From Plantago major (Eukaryota; Streptophyta; Magnoliopsida; Lamiales; Plantaginaceae), in contig CM048839.1 in NCBI GenBank assembly GCA_026545765.1, positions 5,505,835 to 5,569,834 on the forward strand: 64,000 nucleotides of DNA. The letters are read 5' to 3'. Position numbers and translations under genes: made by a program. Below the pieces are notes generated by a model. That model searched no databases, had not been told where the DNA came from, and was given only the letters and a program-made list of their open reading frames with translations. Numbering within the stretch: the first letter of the stretch is position 1; every line of letters begins with the position of its first letter. Shown in pieces: positions 1 to 10,550 of this stretch.

Positions 1-253
1 GAGGGGTCAGGGTGTTGAAGTGTGAGTTGGGGGTCACATTATACTGGATCAGATGTTGCCAGAGGCGAACCTCGGGCTTGAGGAAGTGGGTGGCGATGGT
101 GGTTTTGGTCCTGTGGTCCTCCGGGTCGGTACTAGGTAGAAGTACAAACTCGGCTAAGGCTCTCTCAAACTGCCGGTTGTGAAAATTGTCGCCCCAATGG
201 TTGTACATGTCATCTCCTGATTGGAACACCCTGCACTGTAGGAATTCCCGGAT
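1..253 (-). pseudogene. Possible LTR-retrotransposon ORF1/gag-like fragment
   Basis: The minus strand is open for about 80 codons up to the window edge. It contains a stretch reading HFLKPEVRLWQHLIQYNVTP, which resembles the tryptophan-containing part of the 'putative plant transposon' domain found in Athila-type ORF1 proteins. An in-frame TAG lies just upstream, near 260, and the fragment continues out of the window. Its strand is opposite to the inferred sense of the adjacent LTR at 299-1809, so the two are probably not the same element. Family assignment is from memory of the motif style and is weak. Confidence 0.3.
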
Positions 254-298
254 ACTCCTAGTGGAAAACTAGATCCTGACACCCCGGATCGTCATCAC

Positions 299-1809
299 CT
301 GATGAGTTGGTTTTACATTGTCTCATCTGGTCTTTTTTACCGTCCTTTTGTTATCCTTAAGTATAGTTTTAGTAGTTTTCTTAGAGTCTTTTTACTTGTT
401 TTGTTCTTTGTGTATTTTGCAGGTATTTGGCTAAACCGAGCTAATTGAAGGCAAAAGTGGTGTATTTTATATGCACCTACAAGATATGGAAGTCCTAATG
501 CCTCGTATGGTTGCTAGAAGTGGAGCGGGGAAGCCAAAATACCAAGAAACGAAGTTAAAAGGAGCAAAATCGAGCGAAGAGGACAAAAAGGGCAAAATCA
601 TAATTTACCGGTAGAGGTGGCGCACGCCAATTTGAAGATGGCGCCCGCCAACACCATCCAGTGTATGTTGGTGGGCGCCAAGTTCCAGTTGGCGGGCGCC
701 AAGGATCGGATCTTGGCACCCGCCAAGATACATACTTGGCGCCCGCCAAGTCTATCTTGGGGGGCGCCAACTCGGATTTTTTGCCCTTCACTGTTTTCTT
801 TCCTAATTCATCCAGACTCCGTTTTTCTTTCTTTGGTATTAGAAAAAACATCGACTATTACTTTCATATTCATTCTATTGTAAAGATTGAACTTTGCTCT
901 CAAGCTATACCTAGTTTCCAACGATTTTCACCTTGTAATCCGACGATTATCATTGATTGGGAGCGTAATCTACATACTTTCTTGCATCTATCGCTTCAGA
1001 TTCTTCAGGTTCTACCTAGGGTTTGTGACAACGAAGGGTAAATCTGTATCAATTGATCGATTCCTCGTATTTAGTATTAGATTATGTGTGTTAATCGTTT
1101 AATTGCTTATTTGATTATGTCTTCGCATAACATGAGTAGCTAAACACCCTGATTATGGGGTGGTGACGGATTCAAACATGCTAGCTAGGGTTTATGCGTT
1201 TATGTACAATCAGGTTACGATTACTTTGTGCTTTTTAGTTTAAATTGCATATCCTGCTATTACGTTTGATGCGCAATCCGTCAATATCACTGTTAGATTA
1301 AGCATTTGATCTCTGGCAACCAAAATGTTTTTCGTCTTGCTTTAATCTAACAGTTAGTTGCAAACGGTAATAGTAGGATTAGCTTTATTGATCGTAGCTT
1401 AGTGAAATTGACGCCTTCACTAATGCTATTCATTTTCTGAACCCAAGTAGTGACAACTTGAGGTAATCGTTTCCTGTGGATCGCATATTTCTTGTTAGCT
1501 AGCTTGTTCTCTAGTCACCACTCCATAATTCTGCTCATTCATATATCAATCTCGTTAAGTGTCAATCATAACTAGTTTTGTCTGCCTAGTTGTTTACTGT
1601 TACGATAGTTAATCAATCTGCTGTCGAAGCAAACAAACTTTTATTACTTTTCATATTGTTACTTCTATTCCTAAACTGAAGCTCAGCTTAGCTAAGTCCC
1701 TAGAGACCGACCTCGGGGTTAACTTCACTATACTACAGGTTTTCGTAGTGTCGAGAGTTAGCTCTTGGTTAAGTAAACAAATAATTAAAACTTTGATATT
1801 GACACATCA
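299..1809 (+). mobile_element. LTR of a Ty3/gypsy-like retrotransposon (long form)
   Basis: The sequence begins TGATGAGTTGG and ends GACACATCA, giving TG...CA ends. It is the inverted counterpart of the solo LTR at 9203-10404: both share a T-rich tract (340-420 here, 10285-10365 there), the ATGCACCTACAAGATATGGA-like stretch, and a conserved end with an 'accgacctcggggttaac' motif. The flanking 5-mers (tcacc on the left, gaaag on the right) do not match, so this is not a clean solo LTR. It carries an extra GC-rich palindromic block at about 605-770 that is missing from the other copy. Confidence 0.6.
605..772. repeat. GC-rich palindromic repeat block inside an LTR
   Basis: About seven spaced copies of a GGCGCC/GGCGCCCGCC-like palindromic core (forms such as ttggcgggcgccaa and ttggcgcccgccaa) occur every 20-30 bases. 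The surrounding LTR is AT-rich, so composition changes sharply. The related LTR at 9203-10404 lacks the block. The three small overlapping ORFs through it look like artefacts of its GC content. Confidence 0.7.
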
Positions 1810-1856
1810 GAAAGGCTTCAAGATATTGCTCATGATAAACATAAACATAAACATAA

Positions 1857-3368
1857 GGGCGAATTACATCTGGACCCCCTACTAGAATTTCTAATTACAG
1901 ATGGATCCCTGTTAGTTCAACAATACCGGCTAAGCCCTTGTTAGATACATTCTAATTACATCTAAGTCCACGAATTTGACTTTTGGCGAATTAAAACCTG
2001 GAAATTTCTTTTTTACCCCTGGTCCATTATCAGATTTCAGAATCGACCAAACAGCCTTAAGTAATGGGTGTCACGTGCGAGGCACATGAGGACTCAGATG
2101 TAATTGATGTAGAACAATAGGTAATTACATGTAATTGTAATATAGCCGTTATTTTTTTAAAAAAACTAGCCGTTGGAGGTTATTTGAGGCCTATTTATAC
2201 ACCATTTTTGGTCCCTTGTGCTGTTTTTTGCTGACTACAAATTGTATATGTGAAATATGGCCTCAAGTGAAGTTCCGGCAATTTTCAAAAAAATATTATT
2301 ATTATTATTATTATAGAGAAAGGTTCTGGTGGCGAGTACAAGTTATTTCAAAGATTTTGGTGTAATTTAAAAATAAGTTAACGGTAACTTAACGGCCATC
2401 CAACTTCTGTGTAAAGTCAAATTTTTTATAAAATTTTTGGTGTAAAGTGCAAAAAATAAAAGGTTATAGTGTAAACTCAAATTAGCCCAAAAGGTTTTAG
2501 TGTAAAAAAAAATTTGATCATTTTTAAATAATTCTTTTTTATGTCAATTTCAATTGAACCACAATGTTTCGAATAATTATGAATGGACCCCATTTTGACA
2601 ACATAGATAATTTCTAAAACCACCATTTTACTATAATGAAAAAGTAAAAATAAAATTAAAAAAAAAGTTAGAAAAACAAAGAAAACTTGCATTTTCTTGC
2701 TTCCATGGCACCATGGCGGAAAATGCAATTTTTCTCTTTAAAAAAAAAACTATTTTTTAGGTTTTGAACCTTTTTATTTATTATGTTTCTTTTTTAATTT
2801 TTGAAGTTATGGGTAAAATCTTTTCAATAACATATGATCAATTGTGAAATTAACAAAGATCTACCGTACTTACATTTTAATCCAACGTATTTATGTATTT
2901 TGCAAAGTGACATGTGTCGTGTAAATAAGCCGCCACGTGTCAAATGGTATTTAAATTGGAGAATAATGTGTATATAAGATATGTCATGCAATTAACAATT
3001 TATAACATTTTTATAACAATTAAACATTTTTATAATAAATAATAATTTTTATGAAAATTAATCATTTTTGTAATTATTTAATAATTAATTAAAAAAATTA
3101 CTGTACGTATCATGTATGGCGTATGTTAGTAGTGGATACAATAAAAAGTTAATCATTAACAATTAGAATTTCTAATTACAGATGGATCCCTGTTAAAATG
3201 GGAGTAATAAGAAGAATTGGTAAGGCCTTGTTTGGTTGAACAATTAATTACTATTGTAAATAAGTTGGTCAACTCAAAATCAGCTGAAAGGACCTATATA
3301 TAATTGTTCAACTAACAGGGATTTATATGCAACAGAGGCTTCTACCAGGGGGTATATGTAATTGATCC
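1857..3368. mobile_element. Non-autonomous MULE-like TIR element
   Basis: The ends are imperfect inverted repeats of roughly 65 bp. The left end starts GGGCGAATTACAT, and the right end read in reverse starts GGATCAATTACAT; both continue through a CCCCCT tract to TCCCTGTTAGTT. The element is bounded by a perfect 9-bp direct repeat TAAACATAA (1848-1856 and 3369-3377), the target-site length typical of Mutator-like elements. No transposase ORF is visible in the AT-rich interior. The left target copy lies in a short AAACAT tandem tract, so part of the match could be chance. Confidence 0.65.
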
Positions 3369-3377
3369 TAAACATAA

Positions 3378-3995
3378 TGATAATCGCATGCAAGCTCATA
3401 CGATTCGACAAACAAGAACAAGAACGAATTGTAAAGAGATAAACAATAGAGAATTACCACGATGATCAGGAATTCGATATCGATAAATCAATCAAGGATA
3501 AAACCAAGCTCCAAGATATGTCTCAATGTCAAAAGTATGAATATGGAGCTTTTCTATGAACTAGGTTAAAAGAGATATGAAAGAAAGAATCCCCAATCTC
3601 TAATAAGGAAAAAACAATTTCTGATTAAGCGTCTCATGGCAAGTAGTCTTCTGTTGTCGCATTATATATCTCACATGGCCAAAGGCTAAATGCTCATTGC
3701 GGCGAGCTTCGATCTTGATGACAAAGGCAGCCTCGTAAAATTTCGCCGCGGTGAGCAAATTCCTTCGCCGCGACGAGCTCGTTTTGCAAATCCTTAAGCA
3801 GCTTCGTAAAACCTCACCGCGGCTAGCTTAAGTGACTTTGTTTTCTCCATTTGAGCTCAAAAACCTGAATTCCTACAAAACAAAACCAAAACACCAAAGC
3901 ATCAAATTGTACAAAAACTACTATAAAACTAAGAACAAAGACTAACAAAGACCGCTAAAAAGGACTAAATGAGACTCTAAATTATTGTCTCATCA
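3378..3995 (-). mobile_element. LTR-like fragment with GC-rich repeats
   Basis: Read on the minus strand it begins TGATGAGACAATAATTTAG, similar to the start of the 299-1809 LTR, then runs through a T-rich tract and a GC-rich block (about 3695-3830) with repeated GCCGCGG/CCGCGGTGAG cores. The sequence at 1810-1856 probably belonged to it before the MULE-like element inserted. No matching target duplication was found (CAACA follows on the right), so it is treated as a truncated piece abutting the CACTA remnant. Confidence 0.45.
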
Positions 3996-4006
3996 CAACA
4001 CCGTTC

Positions 4007-6180
4007 ATGTCATATGAGCATATCCGGAAGCATAAAAGAAAGCAGCAAAATGTGATCGGAAGTACTCAAAATACGGCTACATCTGATGCTAATTATGATC
4101 ATGAACGGTTGCAAGAAATGTTGTTTAATGTTGCTGGCCCTCAGTTCATGGACACCGAGGGGGGTGTGGAGGAGCCACCGAATCCCGATGATCAGTTGTT
4201 CTTTGACTTGTTGGAATCAGCAAAGAAGCCGATTTGGTCGGGGTGTAAGAAGCACACCGAGTTGTCTTTGTTGGCTTGGCTAATGAGTTGTAAGGCCGAG
4301 GGTAGGCAATCTGAAGCGAGCTTCAATAATTACGTACAACTAATATCGGAGTGTTGTCCTGAAGAAAACCTAGTTCCCACAAACTTTTACCAAGTGAAGA
4401 AAAAGATGCGGGGGATGGGGTTGCCTATGGAAACCATAGACTGTTGTCCGGATATGTGCATGATCTATTGGGGCGAGGATGTAGATCTACTGGTATGCAA
4501 GTTCTGTGGGAAGGACCGCTACAAGCGTTACAAGGCGGGGTCTGCAAAGAAACGCCAGAAGAAAAATCTCCCACATAAGAAAATGTGGTACTTTCCTCTA
4601 GCATCTCGTTTGAAGAGGTTGTACGCTTCAAGTGCTTGTGCCGATAAAATGCGGTGGCACAAGGAGAGAGTCATCTCGACGGATGCAGGGGGTAGAATGG
4701 AGCACCCATAAGACTCACCGGCATGGAAAGAGTTCGACAAGACATATCCGGAGTTTGCAGCCTAGTCTAGAAATGTACGTTTGGGGCTTTGTACGGATGG
4801 TTTTAATTCGTTTGGAAGTGACCGGAAGTACTCTTGTTGGCCAGTGATGCTGACACCGTACAACCTGCCCCCTGGTGAGTGCATGAAGGAACCGTTCATG
4901 TTCTTGACTGTGTTGGTGCCCGTGTCAGAAGATCCAGCACTGAAGCTGGATGTGTTTTTGCAGCCCCTAATCAAGGAGCTGATTGAGTTGTGGGAAAATG
5001 GTATCTCGGCATATGATGTGTCAACCAAGACGAACTTCACCTTGAGAGCAGCACTACTGTGGACCGTGAGTGATTTTCCGGCGTACTCCATGCTATCTGG
5101 AAGGAAAACCGCAGGCTTTCATGCTTGTCCACATTGTTTGGAGGACACTGATGCATTTAGACTGAAGGAGAGCGGAAAGGTATCTTGGTTTGATTGTCAT
5201 CGTAGGTTTCTACCAAGTAACCATCCGTTCAGGAAGAACAAGAATCAGTTCTTGAAAAACAAAGTAGAAAGGGCCCCCAAGACGACTTACTGGTGCAGAA
5301 ATACTTGCCGAGATAGATAGGTTGGGTCTTATGAAAGTGACTGAACTTGGATGGGAGAAGCATAATAAGAAAATTGCCGACAAATGTGGATGGAAGAAGA
5401 GAAGCATCTTCTGGGACTTGCCTTATTGGAGCAGTCTTCTTATACATCACATGTTGGATTTCATGCACATTGAGAAGAACGTGTTCGAAAACTGCTTCAA
5501 CACGATTTACAACATTCCTGGAAAAACAAAGGATACCGTTAAATCTAGAGCCGAGTTGGATACATGGTGTAAAAGGCCTGAGTTGACAAAGCGGAATGAT
5601 GAAGGCAATTGGCCCAAGGCATGCTACACAATTGACACTGAATCTAGGAACAAACTGTTTGATTGGGTGAGAGGATTGAAGTTCCCCGACAATTATGCCT
5701 CGAAGTTAGGGCGGTGTGTGGATTTGAAGAAAACGAAGATGTATGGGATGAAGAGCCACGGTTGTCATGTGTTCATGGAGAGGCTTCTCCCGGTTGCATT
5801 TCGAGAACTGCTACCGAAACCTGTATGGATCGCTCTCACCGAGCTGAGCTTATTTTTCAAGAATTTATGCATAAGGGTGGTTGACGATCAAGGGTTAGCA
5901 AATCTTGAAAGCAACATACCATTGATTCTATGCAAGCTCGAGCGTATCTTTCCACCGAGCTGGTTTGATTCTATGGAGCACTTGTCGGTTCACTTTCCAC
6001 ATGAAGCGAGGCTTGCTGGACCGGTATGTGTGTATGGTAGATTATATGTATATATACTGTTAGTTGTTGATTATACCATATTTTTGTGCTTTATTAGGTG
6101 TCAAATGTATATGTTTTACATGCAAATTCACGGTAATTTACTAACATATTTTTTTCTCTATTTGTTGTATATTTTTGCAG
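4007..6180 (+). pseudogene. CACTA (En/Spm) TNP2-like transposase, broken
   Basis: The conceptual product matches the plant Transposase_21 (TNP2) family. Visible parts in order are an N-terminal region; a zinc-finger-like CKFCGKDRY region; RNVRLGLCTDGFNSFG; SCWPVMLTPYNLPPGECMK; HMLDFMHIEKNVFENC; and a DUF4218-like tail ending HFPHEARLAGPV. It is broken: TAA at 4709-4711, TAG near 4765, and a frame change near 5310 separate the pieces at 4007-4711, 4768-5320 and 5322-6011. After LAGPV a GT donor-like sequence opens and the usual C-terminal QYRWMYPFER part never appears; the next coding-like stretch, at 6181, belongs to a different protein. TNP2 normally cuts and joins CACTA ends, and this copy cannot. 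Family identity is strong. Confidence 0.85.
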
Positions 6181-7979
6181 ATGTCGCGGCATAGGAGATC
6201 TACATACCGTCCTCCCGCATCGAGTGGGATCCCTGGTGGTTCTGGTACAGGCAGTACACCACCTAGTGGAGCGAGTAGTCCTTCTATGGGCTTTGATATT
6301 GGTGGGAGCAGCCAGTCTACGGTTCCAGAGACTCCACCGAGCTCGAGCACGGGCCAGTCAAATGTCTGAGCTAACTTAGCCCCTGACAATTGCCCCTTTT
6401 TAGTTTTGACACCCGGTGCTATGTGGAAGGGAAAGCCGGTGTTGTTCCCCAACGACCAGGCACAGTAAGTACATATTATGCATTTGTATAACATAACTTA
6501 AGACAAGTATATGTCACATACCATTGATTTAACTATATATACTAATGAATATTTGCTTCTTGTCTTTCTCACTGACAACAGTTTATGGCCCCCTGATGCT
6601 TCCAGAAACCTGACTGACATTTTTAGGGGCAGGAGGGAGTTACTTGGCGCTGGCGGCGAGAAGTGGTCACATGTCTCGGATGGGATGAAGGCTTTTTACT
6701 TCGATGAGTTACGGGTAAGCTTAATGTTACAGTGCTTTATTTGCTGTTTTAATCGTTGTGTTAATGTGCGTGGCATGTTAGCCACTATATGTGAGTGGTA
6801 TGTTAGCCACTAAACTTGGGTGATATGTTAGTAAATTTTAGGACAATCTGAGTGGTATGTTAGCCACTAAACTTGGGTGATATGTTAGTCACCATTAATG
6901 AACTTGTTGCATGTGTTATCTTGAAATTGTTATCTTCATTTACCTTGTGTAATTTCTATGTTGTGTGGAATTGTTGTAGAAAACCTACTACATTTCCAAT
7001 GCCCTGCTCCCCCAGTTGTGGTCGGTTTTCGACAAGCTAGGGTCAGACCTCTATAGGAAAATGGTTCATGCTGCGAAAAAATGTAGAGACAAGGGCACGA
7101 AGCCATCGTTTATAGGGGATGAGGAGTGGGGGCATTAGCTGGAGTACTGGAGGGCACCCCTTGTCGTGGATCAGGCGGCAAAGAACAAAGAGAACCGCCT
7201 GACTCAGCCGAATGATGGTACGGGTACTTCCAGACACAATTATGGGTCGCGAGCTGTTGTTACGGATCACCAGATGGCGGTTAGTGAATATATTAATTAC
7301 TTACTACTTGTGTTTTTTGCTTTCATTATCCGCTGTGGAAGAGGATTTATATGTTTTCTGCTTTCATTTCTACCAACTAACTACTTGTTTGCTTTGCATG
7401 TATGTTCTTTAGATCCAGGCTGGGGACCCCAAGACCGCGCTATACCACTTCAAGAAGGCTAAGCTGAAGGACGACATTTGGGTGGACGAGAAGTCCGAGC
7501 GTATTGCGGTACGTTTCTTTGTTAAGGTTCACATTTGTATTTGTGTATTATAAGAGATTCCTAAAACTGTATCTCATTTTGTATGCACTTTACGATTGTA
7601 GAGTGAGATCGAGAGGAGGATCGACGATCGGGGGCTGTCGATTGAAGAGCAAAACCAGATCTTCTTTGCCGTCAACCCAATGGACAATAAGGCTCGAGTG
7701 TATGGAATTGGAAGTTTGGGACCTACATTGACGGGTCCTAGCTTGTCAGTGTCCCAGGCATCCACACGAGCTAATCTCTTTACACAGGACCAGGTCCAGG
7801 AGATGATGAATCCTCTCCAAGAGGATTTAGCTAGAAACAAGGAAGAGATTGAGCAAACCACACAAGGCAGCTTACCAGCAAGTGCTTGAGACCCAGGCTC
7901 GTATGGCTCAACAGATGGATGCTTTGACCCAAATGATCTTGATGACCCAACAACGACCGCCTCCTCCGGCCGATTCTTA
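6181..7979 (+). pseudogene. Second CACTA gene, plant Ptta/En/Spm (TNPA-like), degenerate
   Basis: The reading starts MSRHRRSTYRPPASSG, followed by a Ser/Pro/Gly-rich stretch. Separate exon-like blocks follow, with intron-like AT-rich gaps: SLWPPDASRNLTDIFRGRRE (6584-6715), SNALLPQLWSVFDKLGSDLY (about 6990-7275), FKKAKLKDDIWVDEKSERIA (7412-7509) and a glutamine-rich coiled tail (7600-7979). This domain order resembles the 'Transposase, Ptta/En/Spm, plant' family encoded beside TNP2. Stops interrupt it: TGA after QSNV (6367-6369) and TAG in the GHxLEYW region near 7137. The element is therefore non-autonomous for both gene products. Confidence 0.65.
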
Positions 7980-8195
7980 GTTATATTGGACTTATGCTTA
8001 TGTTGTTTATGCTACATATACATTATTTCATCTTTTGCACGGATATTTAGTCTTCGGTTTGGATACTTTGTATTCGTTGAATCTCTATTGTTAATTAATA
8101 CAATTTAATTGTTTCAGGTATATTATGTACTATTATACTGTGTAAAAAAAGGTGAAATGTGAAACAGGAATTAAAATTAAAAACATTTAAAAAAC

Positions 8196-8455
8196 AGGGT
8201 TTTTAGCGAAGGATAGGAATCTGTCGCTAAAAATGGCGATTTTGGGCGAATTAGGGCTGGGACTTTTAGCGACGGAAAGTCCCAGCCAGTTAGGGACGGA
8301 TAGTAATCCGTCCCTAAATCATGACGGAAGGTCAACGGATTTATCCGTCGCGAATTAGGGACGGATTCCTTTGCGACGCCCGTTTTTAAGACGGGCATCT
8401 TATCCGTCGCTAAGGGATTAGCGACGGATAAATCCGTCGCTAAAGCCCTTTTTTT
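8196..8455. repeat. Subterminal repeats of the CACTA element
   Basis: Short units related to TAGGGACGGAT and TTAGCGACGGATAAATCCG recur in both orientations, forming several potential hairpins (for example near 8310-8370 and 8400-8445). In the CACTA family such arrays bind the TNPA-type protein. Confidence 0.7.
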
Positions 8456-8532
8456 GGTAGTGCATGGTGAGTTGTATTTTACATTTTACATAGTTACCAT
8501 GAAAAAGACTAATTTATGCTTTACTGGTTGTT

Positions 8533-8776
8533 TGGCACAAAACTTTAATTGAATGAATTTTAATTGAGGTATAACAGATAATTTTAACTGAGTTGTAAAT
8601 TTTGTGCTTAGTATAAAGTTAAAATTTTATAGATTGGGAGAAAGAGTTGTGGGTTCATTGAGTTAGACTCAATTAAAAATGATCACTTTTGACCTCAATT
8701 AAAGTTGCAACTCAAACACAAAAACCACTTGGGCTCAATTAAAATGAGGCTTTATTTCTAAGCCAAACAGTCTCTT
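8533..8776. repeat. MITE-like inverted-repeat sequence
   Basis: The left side reads ggttgtttggcacaaaac and the right side, reversed, reads gactgtttggcttagaaat; both are followed by a TTTTAATTGA stretch, so the ends can pair. The 'GGnTGTTTGG' style is common in PIF/Harbinger or hAT MITEs. A target duplication is not clear. A related stretch occurs near 33705-33830. Confidence 0.4.
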
Positions 8777-8778
8777 AG

Positions 8779-8935
8779 TATTGCATGGAGAAGGACTACC
8801 CCGCCGAAACTACGACCAACGTTGTTTATACGGAAGTTGACTATCTTATTTGCTCAATTAATTTATTATGTCATATCATTTCTATTTATTATTAAGAGTA
8901 AATTATACCGTGGCATCGCCACGGATTGATACTAG
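8779..8935 (+). mobile_element. Helitron 3' terminus (copy 1)
   Basis: A perfect 7-bp stem hairpin, CCGTGGC-atc-GCCACGG (8908-8924), is followed after seven bases by CTAG (8932-8935) and then T. This is the canonical Helitron 3' end and insertion site. About 150 bases upstream are homologous to the ends at 26970-27127 and, inverted, 29687-29850. I could not fix the 5' end. Confidence 0.7.
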
Positions 8936-9202
8936 TATATAATAAAATAGTAAGTAGATGGTAAAAAGTAAGAAAGATAATAGAAAAAGAGAGAATTCGA
9001 TTTTCACAATAAAAACCGGTCAGTAACTTTTATATAAACACCTCAAATAAACAACACAATTTCACAAAAGTCATACCACTCAATCATCTTTATCTCTCTA
9101 CAAAAGCCTAGAGAGAAACCTTCATACCCCCTCCAAAAATCCTCTCCAATGGCTACCGACAACAACAACACCTCCAGATCTGAATCCGAATCGGAAAATG
9201 CA

Positions 9203-9746
9203 TGATGTGTCAAATCATAGTTTTGTATTTGTTTACTTAGACAAGAGTTAACCCCGAGGTCGGTCTCGGAGGACTTAACTAGGCTGAGTTTGGGTTTATG
9301 AATAGTAGACACAATGTGGAAAGTAGTAAATGGTTGTTTGCTTCGTCGGCGAGATGATTAACTAGTGTAGAAGTAAACAACTAAGCAGACAAAACTAGTG
9401 ATAGGTTGACACTTAACGAGATTAATATATGAATGAGGAGAATTATGAAGTGGTGACTTGAAGACAAGCTAGCTAGCAGGAAATATGCGATCGATAGGAA
9501 AACGATTACTCTCAAGTTGTCACTACTTGGTTTCAGAAAATGAATAGCATTAGTGAAGGCGTCAATTTCACTAAGCTACAATCAATTAAGCTAATCCTAC
9601 TATTACTGTTTGCAACTAACTGTTAGATTGAAGCAAGACGAAAACGTTTTGGTTTCTAAAGATCAAATGATTAATCTAACAGTGATATTGACGGAATGCA
9701 TATCAAACGTAATAGCAGAATACACAATTAATCTAAAAAGCTCATA

Positions 9747-9793
<47 letters not shown>

Positions 9794-10404
9794 CGCATAA
9801 ACCCTAACTAGCATGTTTGAATTCGTCTCCACCCCATAATCAGGGTATTTAGCTACTCATGTTATGCGAAGGCATAATCAATAAAGCAATTAAAAAATCA
9901 ACACACATAATCTAATACTAGAAACGAAGAATCGAACGATTAATACAATTTACCCTTCGTTGTCGCAAACCCTAGGTAGAATTGAAGAACCTGAATCGAA
10001 TCGATGCAAGATAGTATGTAGATTGCGCTCCCAATCAATCACAATCGTCGGATTACAAGGTGAAAACCGGTTCAATTACCTCAAAACGGGTAATTGCCTT
10101 GGAAAATAGGTCTAGCTTGAGAGCAATGTCTGAATACTTGACAATAGATCAATCCTCCAAGTATTTTGGCCTCCCCGCTCCACTTCTAGCAACCATACGA
10201 AGCATTGGAACTCCATATCTTCCAGATGCATGTAAAATACACCCTTTTTTTGCCTTCAATTAGCGCGGTTTAACCAAATACCTGCAAAACTCACAAAGAA
10301 CAAAACAAGTAAAAAGACTCTAGGAAAACTACTAAAACTATACTTAAGGATAATAAAAAGACGGTAAAAAAGACCAGATAAGACGATGTAAAACCGATTC
10401 ATCA
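9203..10404 (-). mobile_element. Solo LTR, 5-bp target duplication ATGCA
   Basis: The sequence runs TGATGTGTC...GATTCATCA and is bounded by perfect ATGCA repeats (9198-9202 and 10405-10409). It is an inverted homologue of the LTR at 299-1809, with shared tracts such as gttaaccccgaggtcggtct (9248-9267), so its sense strand is taken as minus. There are no internal retrotransposon genes, so it fits a solo LTR left by recombination. It contains an AT dinucleotide run at 9749-9792. Confidence 0.85.
9749..9792. repeat. AT microsatellite
   Basis: A run of about 22 AT dinucleotides inside the solo LTR. Confidence 0.95.
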
Positions 10405-10550
10405 ATGCACCACCGTAGCCCCGCTGCAAAATCGCCCTGATCACGGGCCAAGACGGCTCCTACCTCACCGAATTCCTCCTCAACAAAGGCTGCCTATGCC
10501 TTTTTGCCCTTACCCCTTCCTTCCCATTTCCATTTCGCTTCTCTCTAATT

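Larger units (their letters stand above)
3996..8462 (+). mobile_element. CACTA element remnant with intact 3' end only
   Basis: The right end reads ...GCCCTTTTTTTGGTAGTG, the reverse complement of a CACTACCAAAAAAAGGGC terminus. From about 8196 to 8455 there are repeated direct and inverted copies of a TTAGCGACGGAT/ATCCGTCGCTAA unit, the subterminal repeats expected in CACTA elements. Both transposase genes lie upstream in the same direction. I found no matching CACTACC terminus on the left, so the 5' end is lost; the LTR fragment at 3378-3995 abuts the coding part. The trinucleotide after the TIR is CAT, but without the other end no target duplication can be shown. Confidence 0.8.
9149..10550 (+). 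pseudogene. GDP-mannose 4,6-dehydratase-like pseudogene split by a solo LTR
   Basis: The first part (9149-9202) encodes MATDNNNTSRSESESENA, like the acidic Ser-rich start of plant GMD/MUR1. The LTR at 9203-10404 follows, then 10405 onwards resumes in the same frame once one ATGCA copy is dropped: APP-stop-PRCKIALITG, then QDGSYLTEFLLNKG. GMD makes GDP-4-keto-6-deoxymannose, the precursor of GDP-L-fucose. Apart from the LTR, the copy has an in-frame TAG (10413-10415) and lost one ITG unit from the usual ITGITGQDG nucleotide-binding loop. Similarity ends after NKG, with no sign of the catalytic region. It is a dead N-terminal fragment. Family assignment is from memory but the motif is distinctive. 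Confidence 0.8.

Noticed and set aside
555..1102. Several short ORFs
   Set aside because: They read through the palindromic LTR block and have no known domain.
3378..3995. Clean solo LTR
   Set aside because: CAACA on the right has no partner on the left, so it is called a fragment.
3996..4006. 5' end of the CACTA element at the LTR fragment boundary
   Set aside because: No CACTACC-type terminus is present, so the 5' end is treated as lost.
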